DNA of 15,994 nucleotides from CAYQQK01 sp964420065 (GCA_964420065.1 CAYQQK010000026.1:1-15994), one strand, 5' to 3'. Positions 1 through 6,736 are shown, counted from the stretch's first letter. The notes: a model not told the origin generated them from the letters alone. Program-made: numbers and translations.

Positions 1-533
1 TCACAGGGGAAGATCAGGCCCGGATCGGTAATGTGCGGGTTGGCGTCGATCAGCTCCTGCAGCGGCACCCGGAAATGTTTGGCGATGGAAAATATGGTAT
101 CCCCCGCCTGCACCGTGTAGCGTTCCTTGAACCCGGGAGGGCAATGGCTGGGAATGCGGCAAGTGGGTTTCTCGGCACCGGGCACGCAAAGGACATCGCA
201 GGGAAAGATCAGGTCCGGATTGCTGATCTGCGGGTTGGCATCGATCAGCGCCTGCAGTGAAACCCCGAAACGCTTGGCAATCAAGTACATCGTGTCCCCC
301 GACTGCACCGTGTAGCGCCCCTTGAACCCTTGCGGGCAGTGGGCCGGTTCGCGACAGGTGGGCTTTTCAGCACCCGGTACACAAAGGACATCCCCGGGAA
401 AGATCAGGTTGGGGTTGGCAATATGGGGGTTGGCGTTGATCAACGCCTGGAGCGACACCCCGAAACGCTTGGCAATGAAGAACATCGTATCCCCCGATTG
501 CACCGTGTAGCGCCCCTGGAACCCCTGCGGGCA
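1..533 (-). repeat. 195-bp tandem repeats encoding the LysM modules
   Basis: Three in-frame direct repeats with a 195-bp (65-codon) period occupy about 339-533, 144-338 and 1-143 (cut by the edge). Units one and two are nearly identical over long stretches, including third codon positions. Unit three is more diverged. This fits duplication by unequal recombination within the gene. Confidence 0.85.
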
Positions 534-620
534 GGATGCGGGTTTTCTCCCCCCGTAACCGTGGATGCGATTTTTTGGAGCCACATGCCCGCGCACCACA
601 AATGCGGTATCATCTTTCAA
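1..620 (-). CDS. LysM-repeat protein, cysteine-rich, no signal peptide (partial, C-terminus off the left edge)
   Basis: The 206 visible residues contain three LysM modules, at about residues 37-83, 102-148 and 167 to the edge. Each begins RYTVQ(S/A)GDT, continues IAK(R/H)F and ends with a NP-(N/D/G)-LIFP motif. LysM modules bind the glycan strands of peptidoglycan or chitin. Each module is preceded by a Cys-Pro-(Q/P)-GF linker, and the linkers and module ends carry regularly placed cysteines (30, 80, 89, 95, 141, 145, 154, 160, 206). The start is TTG at 618-620, nine bases after GGAGG; the nearby ATG is out of frame. No hydrophobic segment or signal peptide is visible in the N-terminal 30 residues. 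That is unlike a secreted cell-wall hydrolase, and it recalls forespore- or mother-cell-made LysM proteins of spore-forming Firmicutes; the spore role is inference. No catalytic domain is visible, but one could lie beyond the edge. Confidence 0.9.
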   Translation of the reverse strand, partial: MKDDTAFVVRGHVAPKNRIHGYGGRKPASCPQGFQGRYTVQSGDTMFFIAKRFGVSLQALINANPHIANPNLIFPGDVLCVPGAEKPTCREPAHCPQGFKGRYTVQSGDTMYLIAKRFGVSLQALIDANPQISNPDLIFPCDVLCVPGAEKPTCRIPSHCPPGFKERYTVQAGDTIFSIAKHFRVPLQELIDANPHITDPGLIFPC

Positions 621-629
621 CGATTGTTT

Positions 630-657
630 CCTCCTTTCTTTGACTGATCAAAGGAGG
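630..657 (-). promoter_or_regulatory. Hairpin covering the LysM gene ribosome binding site
   Basis: On the minus strand CCTCCTTT (650-657) is followed after 12 bases by its perfect complement AAAGGAGG (630-637), which is the gene's ribosome binding site. A competing fold pairs CTTTGA with TCAAAG inside the loop and CCTC with GAGG. Either fold buries the Shine-Dalgarno bases, so translation should depend on opening the hairpin. The complementarity is seen directly; the regulatory role is inference. Confidence 0.55.
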
Positions 658-700
658 CGAGAACGACAGACCGAGCGTCTTGCAGCGCCACCTTCGCTAC

Positions 701-729
701 ATTATATGCAGGGAGGCAGTATCGGTTAA
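701..729 (-). promoter_or_regulatory. Sigma-A-type promoter of the LysM gene
   Basis: On the minus strand a perfect TATAAT (-10, 701-706) lies 17 bases after TTAACC (-35-like, 724-729, four of six matches). Transcription would start near 694, giving a leader of about 75 bases that contains the hairpin over the ribosome binding site. Confidence 0.55.
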
Positions 730-757
730 TGCCAAAGAGGAATGAACCCGGCCCATA

Positions 758-787
758 CAAAAAAGCGCCCCATGAACGGGGACGCTT
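758..787 (-). terminator. Rho-independent terminator after fba
   Basis: On the minus strand AAGCG-A-bulged-CCCC pairs with GGGGCGCTT around a six-base loop (nine base pairs, one bulged base). Six T residues follow (759-764, including the end of the stem). It sits about 50 bases past the aldolase stop codon, in the correct orientation. Confidence 0.8.
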
Positions 788-838
788 CAACCAACAATCG
801 ATTGGCCTGTTTCTATTGCCGGAAAGCGAAGGCGCCGG

Positions 839-1693
839 TCAGGCGTGGTTTGCGGAACCGGAAACAACTATTTTTTGACGGATCACGGCAACCGCCGCCT
901 CCCGGGCCGGTTTCAAAACATTGCGCGGATCGATCTCCGCCGGGTGGGCCTGCAGGTATTCCCGGATCGCTCCGACAAAAACCTCCCGGATGTTGGTGTC
1001 GATATTCACCTTGCGGATGCCCAGGGAAATGGCCCGGCGGATGCTCGCGTCGGGCACGCCGGAAGAACCGTGCAGGACGAGGGGACAGCCGACGCGGGTC
1101 TTGATTTGCCGCAAGCGCTCAAAATCCAGCTCCGGCTCCCCCCGGTAGGGACCGTGGGCGGTGCCGATGGCGATGGCCAGCGCGTCCACCCCGGTTTCGC
1201 GATAGAAAGCCTCCGCCTCATCGGGATCGGTATAAAACGCGGCCTCCTCATCCACCGCGATGTCATCCTCGACGCCGCCAATCTTGCCCAGCTCGGCTTC
1301 GACCGAGACCCCCACGGCGCGGGCGATCTCGACCACCCTTCGGGTGATGCGCATATTTTCCTCCAGGGGCAATTTCGAGCCGTCGAACATGACCGAAGTA
1401 AAACCGTGCCGGATGCAACGCACCACCTGTTCGAAGCTGGTGCCGTGGTCCAGGTGCAATACCACCGGCACGGCCACGGAAGCGGCGGCCTCCCGGACCA
1501 AAGCGGTGATGTACTCTAGGCCGGCGTACCTGATCGCGCCCTGGCTGGCCTGGATGATCACCGGGGCGTTTTCCGCGGCGGCGGCGGCGGCGATCGCCTG
1601 CACCACCTCCATGTTGTTGCAATTGAAGGCGCCCACGGCGTAGCGGCCGCGTTCGGCCGGCCCGAGCACCGCAGTCAAGGGAACCAGTGCCAT
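839..1693 (-). CDS. fba: Class II fructose-bisphosphate aldolase (ketose-bisphosphate aldolase family)
   Basis: Cytosolic zinc enzyme that reversibly splits fructose 1,6-bisphosphate into dihydroxyacetone phosphate and glyceraldehyde 3-phosphate in glycolysis and gluconeogenesis. The 284-residue length is normal for the short Firmicutes class II type. The signature VLHLDHG gives the catalytic Asp82 and zinc ligand His83. GTAHG supplies His180 and LHGSSG supplies His208, the other two zinc ligands by family knowledge. KVNIDTNIR (228-236) is the conserved phosphate-binding and catalytic segment. Related GatY/KbaY tagatose-bisphosphate aldolases share all of these motifs, so the exact sugar cannot be settled from motifs alone. 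ATG start nine bases after GGGGG. It appears to be a single-gene unit with its own terminator. No clear promoter was found in the 182-base gap upstream (1694-1875), which holds only weak AT-rich inverted repeats near 1767-1800. Confidence 0.93.
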   Translation of the reverse strand: MALVPLTAVLGPAERGRYAVGAFNCNNMEVVQAIAAAAAAENAPVIIQASQGAIRYAGLEYITALVREAAASVAVPVVLHLDHGTSFEQVVRCIRHGFTSVMFDGSKLPLEENMRITRRVVEIARAVGVSVEAELGKIGGVEDDIAVDEEAAFYTDPDEAEAFYRETGVDALAIAIGTAHGPYRGEPELDFERLRQIKTRVGCPLVLHGSSGVPDASIRRAISLGIRKVNIDTNIREVFVGAIREYLQAHPAEIDPRNVLKPAREAAVAVIRQKIVVSGSANHA

Positions 1694-1875
1694 CTTTTAA
1701 AACCCCCAAACATTGATTCAGAATTGACAAATCCAACGCTTATTGCCCGCCCGCCGATCACTTCCCGGAAAATGTGCTTTTCCCCTTTTTCAGCAAAAAA
1801 GGCGTTTCTCTGCCTGTCTCCGGTCAACCTCCCGGTGGAAATACCTTCGTTTAGTTTGGCCCGAAACCAATCATT

Positions 1876-2535
1876 TCAATATTGATCCAGGGCCGGGATT
1901 ACCGGCAAATAAAGGGAAACTCCGCTGAGCTTCCAAAGAGAGTACTGCGCCAGCGCGGCGCATTCGCGCAACGTGTAATAGAACCGTTCCGGCAGCGCGT
2001 AGGAGGATTCTTCCGGCAAAACGGGCGCCCGCAGGGACTTAATGCCGCAGTCGCGCGCCAGGAGCATCGCCCGTTTCATATGAAAATAATCGGTGACGAT
2101 GAGCGCCGTCTCCCAACCTTCCCGGTTCATGATCGCAACGGCGTTGGCCATGTTTTCACGGGTGTTGGTGGACTGATCTTCGCGGAAAATGCTTTGCTCA
2201 TCGACCTGCCAGGAGCGAGCCAACACCGCCATGGCCTCGGCTTCCGCCGGCGGCCAACGGCCCAGCCCGCCGCAAAAGATCAGGTTCGGGGCGCGACCCT
2301 GGTGGTAAAGGGTGCAGCCCCGCCGGACGCGGGTCTGCAGGGCGGGGCTTGGCCCATCCGGCCAGACGGCGGCGCCCAAAACAATGATCACCTCGGCCCG
2401 GCCCGGATCTTCCCGTTGCCCGTAACGGGATACGTGACAGTAAAGGAGGGCAACCGCCAACATCGCCACCGCCACCGTTAACAGAAACAGTTGGCCTGGC
2501 CGGCGTTTCCCCGGTTTCTTTTTTTTGAGCAACAA
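1876..2535 (-). CDS. DUF218 / YdcF-SanA-like membrane-anchored protein
   Basis: 219 residues. A lysine/arginine-rich N-terminus is followed by one membrane helix (about residues 16-34) and then a DUF218 domain to the C-terminus. Family motifs seen are VIIVLGAAV (49-57), FCGG (87-90), STNTRENM (122-129) and VTDYFHMKRA (147-156). By family knowledge (SanA, ElyC, YdcF) such proteins act at the cell surface and have been linked to envelope integrity or vancomycin sensitivity, but the reaction is not established. Start is TTG, six bases after AAAGGA; a second TTG follows at once and is a possible alternative. Divergent from the small membrane gene at 2757. Confidence 0.85.
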   Translation of the reverse strand: MLLKKKKPGKRRPGQLFLLTVAVAMLAVALLYCHVSRYGQREDPGRAEVIIVLGAAVWPDGPSPALQTRVRRGCTLYHQGRAPNLIFCGGLGRWPPAEAEAMAVLARSWQVDEQSIFREDQSTNTRENMANAVAIMNREGWETALIVTDYFHMKRAMLLARDCGIKSLRAPVLPEESSYALPERFYYTLRECAALAQYSLWKLSGVSLYLPVIPALDQY

Positions 2536-2633
2536 GGTTGTTCCTTTCTGTCCGGCAACGGCCCTTGATCGGTACTGTTGCCAAAGCTCCTTTTTGGAAT
2601 CCGATCAAACCTTGTATCATGACAACCCTTTTC

Positions 2634-2649
2634 AGTGATCAAAGTCACA
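2634..2649. promoter_or_regulatory. CRP/FNR-family-like palindrome
   Basis: The plus strand reads AGTGA, six bases, TCACA. This matches nine of the ten fixed bases of the classic TGTGA-N6-TCACA operator. It lies in the divergent region between the DUF218 gene and the small membrane protein gene, centred about 51 bases before the predicted start of the rightward transcript. Whether this organism has a regulator with that specificity is unknown. Confidence 0.35.
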
Positions 2650-2657
2650 AATCCTGC

Positions 2658-2686
2658 TTGACAGGGTCGGTCCGGCGTTCTAGACT
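2658..2686 (+). promoter_or_regulatory. Sigma-A-type promoter of the small membrane protein gene
   Basis: A perfect TTGACA (2658-2663), a 17-base spacer and TAGACT (2681-2686, four of six). Transcription would begin near 2693. This rules out the ATG codons further upstream in the same frame (2538 and near 2619) as starts of this transcript. Confidence 0.6.
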
Positions 2687-2756
2687 AAATGTAGCCCTGT
2701 CAGGGAACGATTGGTTCTCCTGGTCTACAAAAATAAAATTCACCAGGGTGATTGTC

Positions 2757-2945
2757 GTGGGCTGTCTGCTCTGGACAATATTGTTTGTTTTATGTTGGCC
2801 GGTCGCGCTGCTTTTTCTGATGCTTTACCCGCTGCTCTGGGTATTGTTGTTGCCCTTTCGCCTGTTCGGTTTTTCCGTGAAGCTGGTCCTGGGCTTCATC
2901 TGGTCCGTCGTCACCCTTCCCCTGCGCATGATTAAAAATATATAG
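2757..2945 (+). CDS. Small two-helix membrane protein, unknown function
   Basis: A 62-residue very hydrophobic protein with helices at about residues 2-33 (possibly a hairpin) and 38-54 and a basic C-terminal end (LRMIKNI). I do not recognise the family. I place the start at GTG 2757 because AGGGTG stands six bases before it and the predicted promoter begins transcription near 2693. GTG 2748 is an alternative without a ribosome binding site. The frame is open upstream to 2538, but that part has a soluble, unstructured-looking composition and precedes the promoter. It is expressed alone and converges with the ABC permease gene 26 bases away. Confidence 0.6.
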   Translation: MGCLLWTILFVLCWPVALLFLMLYPLLWVLLLPFRLFGFSVKLVLGFIWSVVTLPLRMIKNI

Positions 2946-2964
2946 TAGGAGCAAGAGAGCCTAT

Positions 2965-2989
2965 ACTGCCTCTAACGAAGCAGTTTTTT
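2965..2989 (+). terminator. Weak candidate terminator of the small membrane gene
   Basis: ACTGC (2965-2969), a ten-base loop, GCAGT (2980-2984) and then five T residues. The stem is only five pairs and it overlaps the last codons of the convergent permease gene, so the call is tentative. Confidence 0.3.
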
Positions 2990-4840
2990 CTTGGCTTTGG
3001 TGACGATCTCGACCCGGAAGCCCTTGCGGCTTTGGCGCACCGTCGCGGCCATGAAGCCGAAGAAAACCGCCGACCAGATCGCGCCGGTGATGACCGCCCC
3101 CGCCAGAACCCTGGCCGCCGGCGGCCAGAACAGCGGGCGGCTGAGAAAATAAAGAAGGCAGAGCAGCGTCTCGGGAAAACCCCACTGCAAGGGCGCCGGC
3201 GGCAGCCCGGCCAGCAGGGCCGTCAATTCCACCGGCGGAAAAAGGTAAAGCAACCCCGGGATCGTCAGGGCGATCCCGATCAGGTTGAGCAGGTACATGC
3301 CCAGGGCCGCCCCCGACGCGATCCGCTGCTGCGGGCTGTCCGGGTTGTAACGGCAGTAGTTGATCGAAAAGAAGAGGGCGATGGCGCTGGCGCTGAAGGT
3401 GATCAGCAGTGCGGCCGCCGCCAGACCGAGGACCGTCGCCGAGGAAAGACCGACCGCCAGGGCGGTTCCCACCAGCAGCAGCTCCATCAGAATCAGGGTG
3501 GGCAGGACCACCGCCGCCAGTTTGCCCCAGACGACCGGCCATCCGGAGAGGGGCACGCTGTTCAAAACCCAACCGGCCTCGCCTTCGCGGCCGAAGGATT
3601 GCAGCCCCACGGCGCCGCTGAACATGATCGTGTACATGATCAACACCGAAAGCAACGAAGCCCCGGCCCCGTTCCCGGGCAGGAATAGAAACCGGCCCAC
3701 GAAGAAAACCATGATCATGAGCGGCACCAGGTAACCGAACCACTCCCGGGTATCGCGTCTCACATAAAGCAGATCTTTTTTCGCCACGGCCCACATGCCC
3801 CGCCACGGCGACCCGGAGGCTCCGTGCACCGCAACCGCAGGCAAGACCGCCACGCCGGCGGCCCCTCCCGGCGGGGCCACGGCGGACGGCGCCCGGTGAC
3901 GGCGCCGGGCTTTGCGGGCCGGTCCCCCGCCGCCCTGGCCAAGGGAAACCCAGCCCCGCCGGAAACCCCGTTCAACCAGGGCAAAGGCGGCTGCAAAGAA
4001 AAGCACGCCCGGGACCAGCAGCAACATGCTCCACCCGAAAGCGGCAAGATGATTGCCGGAGGCCGCCCCACTCAAAGCCAGGGAACCCCAGCCCCAGGGG
4101 AAATAGTCCATCACCCGCAGCAACTGTTCCTGCCCGCCCAGCCAGACGCCGAGATCCGGACGGGCCTGACCGTCCAGGGCCAGGCTCGGGATCTGAAAGA
4201 GAAGGGCGATCATGACCCCGGCCACGGCGCCGATCACCCCGACCGCCTCGCGACTGCGGTGGGGCGGCACCAGCCGCATCACGACCAGATTGATCAGCTC
4301 CGACAGCGCCGTGCCGCCGGCCAGCAGGCCGAGCGCGACCAGGAACACCCAGAGGTAGTAAAGCGGGCCGACGCCGAAGAGGAGTCCGTAAAATAGACCC
4401 GGAACAAGGACGAAGAGGGCGGTGGTAACAAAATTGCCCCCGGCCACCAGCAGCGATTTGACGGCAAACACGGCCCGGGTGGACACCGGAGCCATGAAGA
4501 GCAGCTCCAGGTCATCAGACATGTACAGGGTAGCAAAGGCGGCGGTTACCCCGAAAAAGGTTACCGCGGCAAGCCCGACCATGAAAAACAGCGCCAGCAG
4601 ACCGCGCGCGACATCCGGGTCCACCGCCCGCAGGACGCCAAAAGCCAGCAAACCGAGGTAGGTCAGCAGGGAGATCAGGCCCAAACCGAAGAGAACGACG
4701 GTGATCCAGACCGCGACGGGCCAGTGGCGGATCTTATTCCAGGAGAGGCGCAGTTGTGCGGACAGAAGCAGCTTGAAGTCTTGCCCGAAAGGCCGGGGCG
4801 GCGGCACCGCGGCCAGAGGGGGCGGCAGTTTGAATTTCAC
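2972..4840 (-). CDS. ABC-2-type exporter permease (large, two-lobed)
   Basis: 622 residues, strongly hydrophobic. I see about a dozen likely membrane helices in two halves (roughly residues 43-300 and 365-605), joined by a basic Arg/Ala/Gly/Pro-rich linker (about 305-345). The two halves suggest a fused pair of ABC-2 permease units. The motif DDLELLFMAPVSTRAVF (109-125) is typical of large Firmicutes export permeases paired with EcsA-like ATPases. GTG start overlaps the TGA of the upstream ATPase gene as GTGA (4837-4840), implying translational coupling in a two-gene operon. It would sit in the cytoplasmic membrane and export an unknown substrate powered by its partner. Confidence 0.85.
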   Translation of the reverse strand: MKFKLPPPLAAVPPPRPFGQDFKLLLSAQLRLSWNKIRHWPVAVWITVVLFGLGLISLLTYLGLLAFGVLRAVDPDVARGLLALFFMVGLAAVTFFGVTAAFATLYMSDDLELLFMAPVSTRAVFAVKSLLVAGGNFVTTALFVLVPGLFYGLLFGVGPLYYLWVFLVALGLLAGGTALSELINLVVMRLVPPHRSREAVGVIGAVAGVMIALLFQIPSLALDGQARPDLGVWLGGQEQLLRVMDYFPWGWGSLALSGAASGNHLAAFGWSMLLLVPGVLFFAAAFALVERGFRRGWVSLGQGGGGPARKARRRHRAPSAVAPPGGAAGVAVLPAVAVHGASGSPWRGMWAVAKKDLLYVRRDTREWFGYLVPLMIMVFFVGRFLFLPGNGAGASLLSVLIMYTIMFSGAVGLQSFGREGEAGWVLNSVPLSGWPVVWGKLAAVVLPTLILMELLLVGTALAVGLSSATVLGLAAAALLITFSASAIALFFSINYCRYNPDSPQQRIASGAALGMYLLNLIGIALTIPGLLYLFPPVELTALLAGLPPAPLQWGFPETLLCLLYFLSRPLFWPPAARVLAGAVITGAIWSAVFFGFMAATVRQSRKGFRVEIVTKAKKKLLR

Positions 4841-5619
4841 CGGCTGTGCCCCTCCTCGAGGCCGCGGATCAGGGCGGCGTCCTCATGACCGCCAGTCAGC
4901 TCAAGGAAGATATCTTCGAGGCTCTCTTCCCCGTGGCCGACCTGGCGGCGCAGCTCTTCCGGACTGCCCTGGGCGATCAGCCGCCCTTCCTTGAGGATGC
5001 CCACCCGGTGGCACATCCGTTCGGCAATTTCGAGGATATGGGTGGAAAGAAACACCGCCGCGCCCTGCCGCGCCAGTTCCTGCAGAACATCCTTCAACAG
5101 GCGGGCGCTGCGCGGATCGAGGCCCACCGTGGGTTCATCCATCAAGAGCACCCGGGGTTGGTGCATCAGGGCCGCAGCCAGGACCACCTTCTGCCGCATC
5201 CCGTGCGAATAGCCCTCCAGGAGCTCGCCGGCCCGTTCGGTCAGCCCAAACATTTCAAGGAGCATCTCCGCCTGCCCGCGGGACTGCTGCCGCGGCATAC
5301 GGTAAAGATCGGCCACCAGGGAAAGGAATTCCCACGCCGTCAATTTGCCGTAAACCCGGGGGTGATCGGGCACATAGGCCATGAGCGCCTTGGCCCGGGC
5401 GGACTCCCGGCCGACGGGGTAACCGCAGATAAAGGCCTCGCCGGCGGTCGGCTCAAGCAGGCCGGTCAGCATCCGGATCGTGGTCGTTTTACCGGCGCCG
5501 TTCGGCCCCAGGAAACCGTAGATCTCTCCCGCCTCGACGGTGAGGTCAAGGCCGTCCACGGCCGCCGACTGCCCGAATCGTTTGGTCAAACCTTCTGTTT
5601 TGATTGGAATATGGTTCAC
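4837..5619 (-). CDS. ABC transporter ATP-binding protein (exporter type, EcsA-like)
   Basis: 260 residues with the full ABC ATPase set: Walker A GPNGAGKTT (38-46), signature region YSHGMRQK (137-144, in place of canonical LSGGQ), Walker B VLLMDEP (157-163), D-loop GLDP (166-169) and switch His194. The Q-loop position has Asp (YVPDHP, 82-87) instead of Gln. EcsA- and ABC-2-exporter ATPases often have Glu or Asp there, so this is probably not a defect. GTG start preceded by AAGGAGAGG. It is the first gene of the operon and forms the transporter with the permease at 2972-4840. Substrate is not predictable from the sequence. Confidence 0.92.
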   Translation of the reverse strand: MNHIPIKTEGLTKRFGQSAAVDGLDLTVEAGEIYGFLGPNGAGKTTTIRMLTGLLEPTAGEAFICGYPVGRESARAKALMAYVPDHPRVYGKLTAWEFLSLVADLYRMPRQQSRGQAEMLLEMFGLTERAGELLEGYSHGMRQKVVLAAALMHQPRVLLMDEPTVGLDPRSARLLKDVLQELARQGAAVFLSTHILEIAERMCHRVGILKEGRLIAQGSPEELRRQVGHGEESLEDIFLELTGGHEDAALIRGLEEGHSR

Positions 5620-5642
5620 GGGCGCCTCTCCTTCCGGGTTGA

Positions 5643-5656
5643 AAACCGCGCGGTTT
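5643..5656. promoter_or_regulatory. 14-bp perfect palindrome upstream of the ABC operon
   Basis: AAACCGCGCGGTTT is a perfect palindrome just ahead of the ATPase ribosome binding site. It could be the operator of a dimeric repressor. No repressor gene adjoins it and no convincing promoter was found between 5620 and 5760, so the role is open. Confidence 0.3.
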
Positions 5657-5841
5657 GAAGGCGTGCAAGAGCGAGCAAAGGGATCAGGATCAGGGCAAGA
5701 TTCGTCTGCCGCCCCGGACGCTCCTTGATCCTAACATAAAAAAGACGGGCAGGGGAGACGGTAAAATGCACCGCGACCGGGTCTATTGACGGGGAGGGTG
5801 TTTACTGGAGGACGCCGCTTGCCCGCCCATTCAGACCCTTA

Positions 5842-6180
5842 TCACCGGGCCTTCAAAAACAAACAGACCGCACCTTGAAGGAGTGAGCGGGCAAAGGTGT
5901 TTTTTTGCAACTCCGTTTCAGTGTAAACAAACAGATCCAGGCTTACGGGGAACCGTGACGGCAAGTATGACAAAATCCGCTCGCGCGGTGTGCGCAAGTC
6001 TTCCTTGACCAGGATGAGCAGATCGACGTCGCTGGCGGCCGTGTAATTCCCTTTGGCCCAGGAGCCGCACAGATAAACCGCCAACACTTCGTCCCTGCCG
6101 CTCAGATCATTTTGCACATACTTCCGGATAGCAAGATCGACGGCTTCCTTATCGGGCCAAAATATTTTTACAGAACTCAA
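5842..6180 (-). CDS. MNT-type nucleotidyltransferase (partner of HEPN protein)
   Basis: 112 residues, a minimal nucleotidyltransferase of the DNA-polymerase-beta superfamily. The active site is complete: Gly-Ser at 39-40 (LCGSWAKG), Asp51 and Asp53 (SDVDLLIL) and a third acidic residue at Asp82 (SLDLFVY). By family knowledge such proteins paired with HEPN proteins form type VII-like toxin-antitoxin modules in which the MNT adds AMP to the HEPN toxin. Whether this pair does so is inference. Start chosen at TTG 6180 with GGTGA five bases upstream. TTG 6201 and GTG 6189 are in-frame alternatives. It overlaps the HEPN gene by 32 bases (more with the other starts), indicating coupled translation. 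Confidence 0.85.
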   Translation of the reverse strand: MSSVKIFWPDKEAVDLAIRKYVQNDLSGRDEVLAVYLCGSWAKGNYTAASDVDLLILVKEDLRTPRERILSYLPSRFPVSLDLFVYTETELQKNTFARSLLQGAVCLFLKAR

Positions 6181-6541
6181 TGATCTCACCCGCGATCGCA
6201 ACGGCAGTTTTCCCCTCGTTTGCGGTAAAGTAGTCTACCGGCGCCCCGGTATCAAAACCGTTCGGGTAACGCGCCGGGATGTAATGTTTGTCGATAATCT
6301 TGGCCTTTTCGATCAGATCCTCCGGTACGCCGCTTACCAACGGCAGGTTTGCCAATAAAATACTTACCGCGTGCCCCCACGCTTCGGCATGAAGTTTCTG
6401 GTAAACGGCTTTTACCGCTTTTTCGGCCGCCTGTTGGGCTGAAAAACAGGCCCACTCGAAATCTTTCAACGTGATCGAGTTACACGCATGGCGTAAATCC
6501 GCTTCAGCCTGTTTCATCCAGTCCGCACTACGGTTGGCCAC
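6149..6541 (-). CDS. HEPN-domain protein
   Basis: 130 residues, all-helical in appearance. The N-terminal WMKQAEADL (8-16) and FSAQQAAEKAVKAVY (33-47) are typical of the prokaryotic HEPN family (PF05168 type). The C-terminal DKHYIPARYPN (84-94) is also a family hallmark. The RX4-6H ribonuclease motif known from HepT toxins and other active HEPN RNases is not evident, so ribonuclease activity cannot be assumed. GTG start with GGGGGGTGA six bases upstream. It is first in a two-gene operon with the overlapping nucleotidyltransferase. The pair may be a toxin-antitoxin module or a remnant of one; function is not settled by sequence. Confidence 0.85.
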   Translation of the reverse strand: MANRSADWMKQAEADLRHACNSITLKDFEWACFSAQQAAEKAVKAVYQKLHAEAWGHAVSILLANLPLVSGVPEDLIEKAKIIDKHYIPARYPNGFDTGAPVDYFTANEGKTAVAIAGEIIEFCKNILAR

Positions 6542-6563
6542 CGCTGTTCACCCCCCTCGTTAT

Positions 6564-6592
6564 ATGCTACCGGCAGTTACAAATTATGTCAA
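6564..6592 (-). promoter_or_regulatory. Promoter of the HEPN/MNT operon
   Basis: On the minus strand TTGACA (6587-6592), a 17-base spacer and TAGCAT (6564-6569, four of six). A TATAAC a few bases further on would need a 22-base spacer and is less likely. Transcription would start roughly 15 bases before the ribosome binding site of the HEPN gene. Confidence 0.5.
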
Positions 6593-6616
6593 GCATGACC
6601 ATGAAGGATAGCCGTT

Positions 6617-6650
6617 GCCGTCACCGCATCATACCGGTAACCGTGATGGC
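6617..6650. repeat. Imperfect inverted repeat in the divergent HEPN/DUF2062 region
   Basis: GCCGTCACCG (6617-6626) and CCGTGATGGC (6641-6650) can pair over ten positions with one G-T pair and one mismatch around a 14-base loop. It lies between the HEPN promoter and the DUF2062 promoter. No T-run follows on either strand, so it is not a standard terminator. It could be an operator or chance. Confidence 0.25.
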
Positions 6651-6736
6651 CTCATAAGCCGCGCTGCGGCAAGAGGTTTCGAATGGATTTTTGGATGCAA
6701 CAATATGTTTCGGAATCCGGCCGGGCTGGACGGGTA

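Noticed and set aside
1..533. Regular direct repeats considered as a CRISPR array or satellite
   Set aside because: The 195-bp period is in frame, has no distinct spacers, and encodes LysM modules.
845..1519. 224-codon plus-strand ORF opposite fba
   Set aside because: Antisense shadow of the aldolase gene; no family resemblance.
1724..1752. TTGACA at about 1724 on the plus strand as a promoter
   Set aside because: No -10-like hexamer at 16-18 bases and no plus-strand gene follows.
1767..1800. AT-rich inverted repeats (GGAAAA/TTTTCC and CCTTTTT/AAAAAGG) as a terminator for the DUF218 gene
   Set aside because: Stems are short and AT-only, and in the minus-strand direction no T-run follows the stem.
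3032..3688. 218-codon plus-strand ORF opposite the ABC permease
   Set aside because: Arg/Gln/Gly-rich low-complexity translation, as expected from the complement of a hydrophobic gene.
4846..5658. 270-codon plus-strand ORF opposite the ABC ATPase gene
   Set aside because: It mirrors the ATPase gene, which has all catalytic motifs; the opposite translation matches no family and reflects high GC at third positions.
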